Of a stretch of 9,409 bases of DNA, positions 7,310 to 9,409 are shown in pieces (within the stretch, counting starts at the first letter, position 1; every line of letters starts with the position of its first letter). Source of the DNA: Spirochaetota bacterium (GTDB lineage Bacteria; Spirochaetota; UBA4802; UBA5368); the NCBI GenBank assembly GCA_017998475.1, contig JAGODA010000108.1, positions 1 through 9,409 of the forward strand, given 5' to 3'. The position numbers were made by a program, and so were the translations under genes. The notes under the pieces were generated by a model. It worked only from the letters and a program-made list of their open reading frames with translations. It made no database searches and was not told the DNA's origin.

Positions 7310-8238
7310 ACGGCCGCCGACACCCGGTCGAGTTCGCGTATCTCCTCGGCAGAGAGGGCGAGGCCTATTCCTCCGATATTGTCCCTTACCTGTTCGGCGC
7401 TGCGAGCGCCGACGATCGTTCCCGCCACGGCCTGACGCGAAAGGATCCATGCGATGGCCACGTGCCCCGGTTTCGCGTCGTGTGCCGCTGCTATCTTTCG
7501 AAGAAGATCCACAAGCGTCGAAACGCCCGGCCAGTACCGCCTGTCGAAAAATCGGTAAAAGAACGAGCGGGCGTCGTCCTTCCGGAATTTCGGAGGTTCG
7601 GCGTACTTGCCGGTAAGCATGCCGGCGCCGAGCGAGCCGTAGGGGATCATTGCGATGCCCGTCCGAGCGCAGAGCGGCTGTATCTCCTTCTCGACGTCGC
7701 GCTCCAGGAGCGAGTATGGAGGCTGAAGGCTCGCCACGGGGGCAAAGGCCAGCACCTCGGAGATCTCGGCGGCCGCGTAGTTCGACAGGCCGACCGCGCG
7801 GATCTTGCCCTGCGCATGGAACCGCTCCAGGGCCTCCATGGTGTACTCCACCGGCGTGTCGGGATCGGGCCAGTGCGGCTGGTAGAGGTCGATGTAGTCG
7901 GTGCCGAGCCGTCTGAGGGAGTTTTCGATCTCCTGTTCCAGAAACGCGGGAGTCAGGTCGCGGACGAAACCGTTAGCGATATCGAGCCCGCACTTTGTGG
8001 CGATGATTACCCTGTCGCGCTTTCCCCTGACGACGCGCCCTATGAGCTCCTCGGCGTGGCCGCTCCCGTACGCCGGGGCGGTGTCGATCGTGGTGATTCC
8101 CAGGTCCAGGGCCGTCTCGATGGCGGAGACCGCCCGCGACTCGTCGTAGGGACCCCAGTGCGTGCCGCCGATGGCCCATGTGCCGAGGATGATCTTCGAT
8201 ATCTCGATGTCGGAGTGTCCCAGTCTGCCGTAGAGCAT
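7297..8238 (-). CDS. Aldo/keto reductase
   Basis: This 313-residue NAD(P)H-dependent oxidoreductase of the AKR superfamily has a (beta/alpha)8 barrel and reduces aldehydes or ketones in the cytoplasm. The catalytic tetrad is visible: Asp52 and Tyr57 in TIDTAPAYG, Lys82 in ATKCG and His122 in LYQPHWPDP. Downstream motifs VGLSNY, IPYGSLGAGMLTGKY and the C-terminal cofactor-binding AGTIVGARSAEQVRDN are standard for the family, close to the general stress-protein 69 / YhdN-like group. The reading frame stays open upstream to 8373, but the added residues lack AKR similarity. The ATG at 8238, preceded by AGGA at 8250-8247, starts directly in MLYGRLGHSDIEIS, the expected N-terminal strand, and is chosen. 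The substrate is unknown. The gene is divergent from the MFS gene and convergent with the small protein gene. Confidence 0.93.
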   Translation of the reverse strand: MLYGRLGHSDIEISKIILGTWAIGGTHWGPYDESRAVSAIETALDLGITTIDTAPAYGSGHAEELIGRVVRGKRDRVIIATKCGLDIANGFVRDLTPAFLEQEIENSLRRLGTDYIDLYQPHWPDPDTPVEYTMEALERFHAQGKIRAVGLSNYAAAEISEVLAFAPVASLQPPYSLLERDVEKEIQPLCARTGIAMIPYGSLGAGMLTGKYAEPPKFRKDDARSFFYRFFDRRYWPGVSTLVDLLRKIAAAHDAKPGHVAIAWILSRQAVAGTIVGARSAEQVRDNIGGIGLALSAEEIRELDRVSAAVYEA

Positions 8239-8428
8239 GATAACCGTCCTGTTTGATTGTACCGGATTCGCGGATCCGAAAGCGGTCGCGGACCCGCGGC
8301 GTCGGTGTTCGCTGCAAACATCTCCAAAGCGTGCACCTCGGGACACGCTATACGCCTCCCGACGGCATGTCAAGGGAATGTGGCGGCGGCTTTATGGGCC
8401 GGGGCCTTTGTCCTGAACATATATTGAT

Positions 8429-8450
8429 TGACATTTTTCAAAATATGTCA
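8429..8450. promoter_or_regulatory. 22-base palindrome, candidate operator
   Basis: The site has outer arms TGACAT and ATGTCA that are exact inverses, and inner TTT/AAA that also pair, so 9 of 11 symmetric pairs match. Only pair 7/16 and the two central bases break symmetry. It is AT-rich inside GC-rich surroundings and centred between two divergent genes, about 190 bases from the AKR start and 235 from the MFS start. The size and symmetry resemble operators bound by dimeric helix-turn-helix repressors such as TetR or GntR members. The regulator is not in the window. Confidence 0.5.
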
Positions 8451-8637
8451 GCCATCGTATTCAGGCGGCACTCGCCCGCACGCGATCTGCTTTCCATCCG
8501 CCGTGCCGCCACGCGGGCCGTCGTACCGGTCCAGGCGCCGCTTGTTCGCATCCGGTTCTCCATGCCAACGACATCATTAACCCAAATCGCGGTGCGGCAC
8601 CGTCGCGTGGGGGTATTCCGCGCATGTCGGAGCATTA

Positions 8638-8656
8638 CGGGAAGCGAGGCTTCCCG
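8638..8656 (+). promoter_or_regulatory. Stem-loop in the MFS leader
   Basis: CGGGAAGC and GCTTCCCG form a perfect 8-bp GC-rich stem with a 3-base GAG loop. It ends 16 bases before the MFS ribosome site and 26 bases before its ATG. No T run follows on either strand, so it does not look like an intrinsic terminator. A role as an mRNA leader structure or as a protein-binding inverted repeat is possible. Function is not shown by the sequence. Confidence 0.45.
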
Positions 8657-8672
8657 CAAATATACACATCAA

Positions 8673-8679
8673 GAGGTGG
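8673..8679 (+). promoter_or_regulatory. Shine-Dalgarno site for the MFS gene
   Basis: GAGGTGG lies 3 bases before the ATG at 8683, with its AGG core 6 bases away. The spacing is slightly short but the match is good, and it supports this ATG as the start because the hydrophobic first helix begins about 15 codons later. Confidence 0.6.
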
Positions 8680-8682
8680 ACG

Positions 8683-9409
8683 ATGAAGGAAGGTTCAGGA
8701 GGGAAGGAGTACAAAATCGGGGGATGGAGCGCGCATTACATTCTCATCATCTGCTCGCTCCTCTACATGGTTAATTACATGGACCGCCAGGTGCTCTCGG
8801 CGGTGCTGGAGCCCATGAAGATCGACCTGGGACTCAGCGATACCCAGGCCGGGTCGCTCCAGACGATATTTCTGCTGAGTATCGCGTTCTTCTCGCTGCC
8901 GGTCGCGTATCTCGTGGACCGGTGGAGCCGGCGCAAGGCCGTGGCGCTAATGGCGATTTTCTGGAGCGCGTTCACCTACATCACCGGTCTGGGCCGGAAT
9001 TTTATCGGGGTGCTCATTCCGCGCGCGCTCGTCGGGGTCGGTGAATCCGGGTTTTCCGCCGGCGGCACGGCGATGCTCACGGCGGTCTACCCGCCGGAAT
9101 CGCGCGGCAAGGTGATGGGTGTTTTCAATCTGGTAATACCGGTAGGCGCCGCGCTCGGCGTGATCCTGGGGGGATATCTCTCCAAGAATCACGGTGGCTG
9201 GCGCACGCCCTTCTTCGTGTTCGCTGTTCCGGGTATAATTCTCGGAATTCTCGCGTTTTTCATGCGCGATTACAAGACCGTTGATCACCTTGATGAGCGC
9301 GGGAAAAAAATCGGTTTCGTCTCGTCCGCGCTGTCGTTGTTCAAAATACCGTCGCTCAAGTATATGTATATAGGCTATGGCGTGCGCAACATCATGAACT
9401 TCTCTATGC
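8683..9409 (+). CDS. Spinster-like major facilitator superfamily transporter (5' part, partial)
   Basis: The frame runs from ATG 8683 to the right edge without a stop, giving 242 residues of an expected 400-500. Hydrophobic segments lie at about 17-31, 54-78, 86-102, 107-130, 144-166 and 174-194, that is, the six helices of the N-terminal half, followed by the cytoplasmic loop and the start of the second half (from about 225). NYMDRQ (31-36) after helix 1, MFS motif A (LVDRWSRRK, 77-85) between helices 2 and 3, and the RALVGVGESGFSAGG helix 4 motif with YPPESRG fit the spinster-like subgroup. In eukaryotes that group carries lipids or lysolipids; bacterial members have varied or unknown substrates. 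It is a secondary carrier in the inner membrane. The leader holds a hairpin and the region upstream a palindromic candidate operator, so regulated expression is likely. Confidence 0.9.
   Translation, partial: MKEGSGGKEYKIGGWSAHYILIICSLLYMVNYMDRQVLSAVLEPMKIDLGLSDTQAGSLQTIFLLSIAFFSLPVAYLVDRWSRRKAVALMAIFWSAFTYITGLGRNFIGVLIPRALVGVGESGFSAGGTAMLTAVYPPESRGKVMGVFNLVIPVGAALGVILGGYLSKNHGGWRTPFFVFAVPGIILGILAFFMRDYKTVDHLDERGKKIGFVSSALSLFKIPSLKYMYIGYGVRNIMNFSM

Larger units (their letters stand above)
8239..8682. other. Divergent intergenic region between the aldo/keto reductase and MFS genes
   Basis: This 444-base stretch has no convincing protein-coding gene; the open frames across it show no recognisable family and poor starts. 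It holds the AKR ribosome site (8247-8250, reverse strand), a 22-base operator-like palindrome (8429-8450) set in an AT-rich pocket of otherwise GC-rich DNA, a perfect 8-bp-stem hairpin (8638-8656) and the MFS ribosome site (8673-8679). Promoters for both divergent genes presumably lie here. TTGACA occurs at 8428-8433 on the plus strand, but no good -10 element follows at the usual spacing, so no promoter is called. Confidence 0.7.

Noticed and set aside
6928..8256. A 442-codon forward open frame running through the small protein gene and antisense to the aldo/keto reductase
   Set aside because: Arginine-rich, low-complexity translation in the first part and antisense AKR sequence in the second; no domain signal.
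8239..8373. Upstream in-frame extension of the aldo/keto reductase (45 extra residues)
   Set aside because: The added residues are Arg-rich and unlike AKR N-termini, while the ATG at 8238 has an AGGA site and begins at the expected first strand.
8428..8456. Sigma-70 promoter using TTGACA at 8428-8433
   Set aside because: The -35 match is perfect, but the hexamers at 16-18 base spacing (AGCCAT, GCCATC, CCATCG) are poor -10 elements, so it is noted only as part of the candidate operator.
8438..8659. A 73-codon reverse-strand open frame (TTG start) upstream of the aldo/keto reductase
   Set aside because: It begins with a TTG inside the hairpin, lacks a ribosome site, resembles no known family and ends within the palindrome.
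8253..8774. A 173-codon forward open frame in the intergenic region
   Set aside because: It runs out of frame into the MFS gene, has no clear ribosome site, and its composition resembles translated non-coding DNA.

Overview
GC-rich bacterial chromosomal DNA, densely packed with no plasmid, phage, IS or CRISPR signature. The lineage cannot be fixed from the sequence alone. The gene mix (asparaginyl-tRNA synthetase, RpiB, a bacterial CCA/poly(A) polymerase-type nucleotidyltransferase, a cyclic-nucleotide-domain protein fused to a GH15-like domain, a DHRS4-like SDR and a spinster-type MFS) would fit an environmental Gram-negative such as a spirochaete or a deltaproteobacterium-like lineage. That placement is a low-confidence inference.

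Layout, left to right. A forward-strand series covers about 1-7309: the 3' end of asnS (1-132); rpiB (202-639); an exported or membrane-anchored LamG-like plus fibronectin-III protein (700-2364); a cytoplasmic protein with two cyclic-nucleotide-binding domains and a C-terminal GH15 glucoamylase-like domain (2375-4678); a tRNA/poly(A) nucleotidyltransferase with an HD domain (4608-6011); an SDR oxidoreductase (6054-6812); and a small soluble protein resembling the DUF6125 type (6812-7309). Gaps are 69, 60 and 10 bases, then a 71-base overlap, a 42-base gap and a 1-base overlap. Most of this stretch therefore looks co-transcribed, with tight coupling between the LamG and GH15 genes, between GH15 and cca, and between the SDR and its small partner. 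An aldo/keto reductase (8238-7297) lies on the reverse strand and converges on the forward block with a 13-base 3' overlap. A 444-base divergent intergenic region follows, then the 5' part of a spinster-like MFS transporter (8683 to the right edge).

How the genes may work together: asnS, rpiB and cca are housekeeping genes. The most unusual gene is the cNMP-GH15 fusion. It looks like an intracellular alpha-glucan- or trehalose-type hydrolase, or a catalytically altered relative such as the GH15-like part of phosphorylase kinase, under direct cyclic-nucleotide control. Its neighbour is a beta-sandwich, carbohydrate-binding-like extracytoplasmic protein. The SDR and its 1-base-overlapping partner form a compact metabolic unit. 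The divergent AKR/MFS region carries the one strong operator-like palindrome in the window (8429-8450) and a hairpin directly upstream of the MFS ribosome-binding site.
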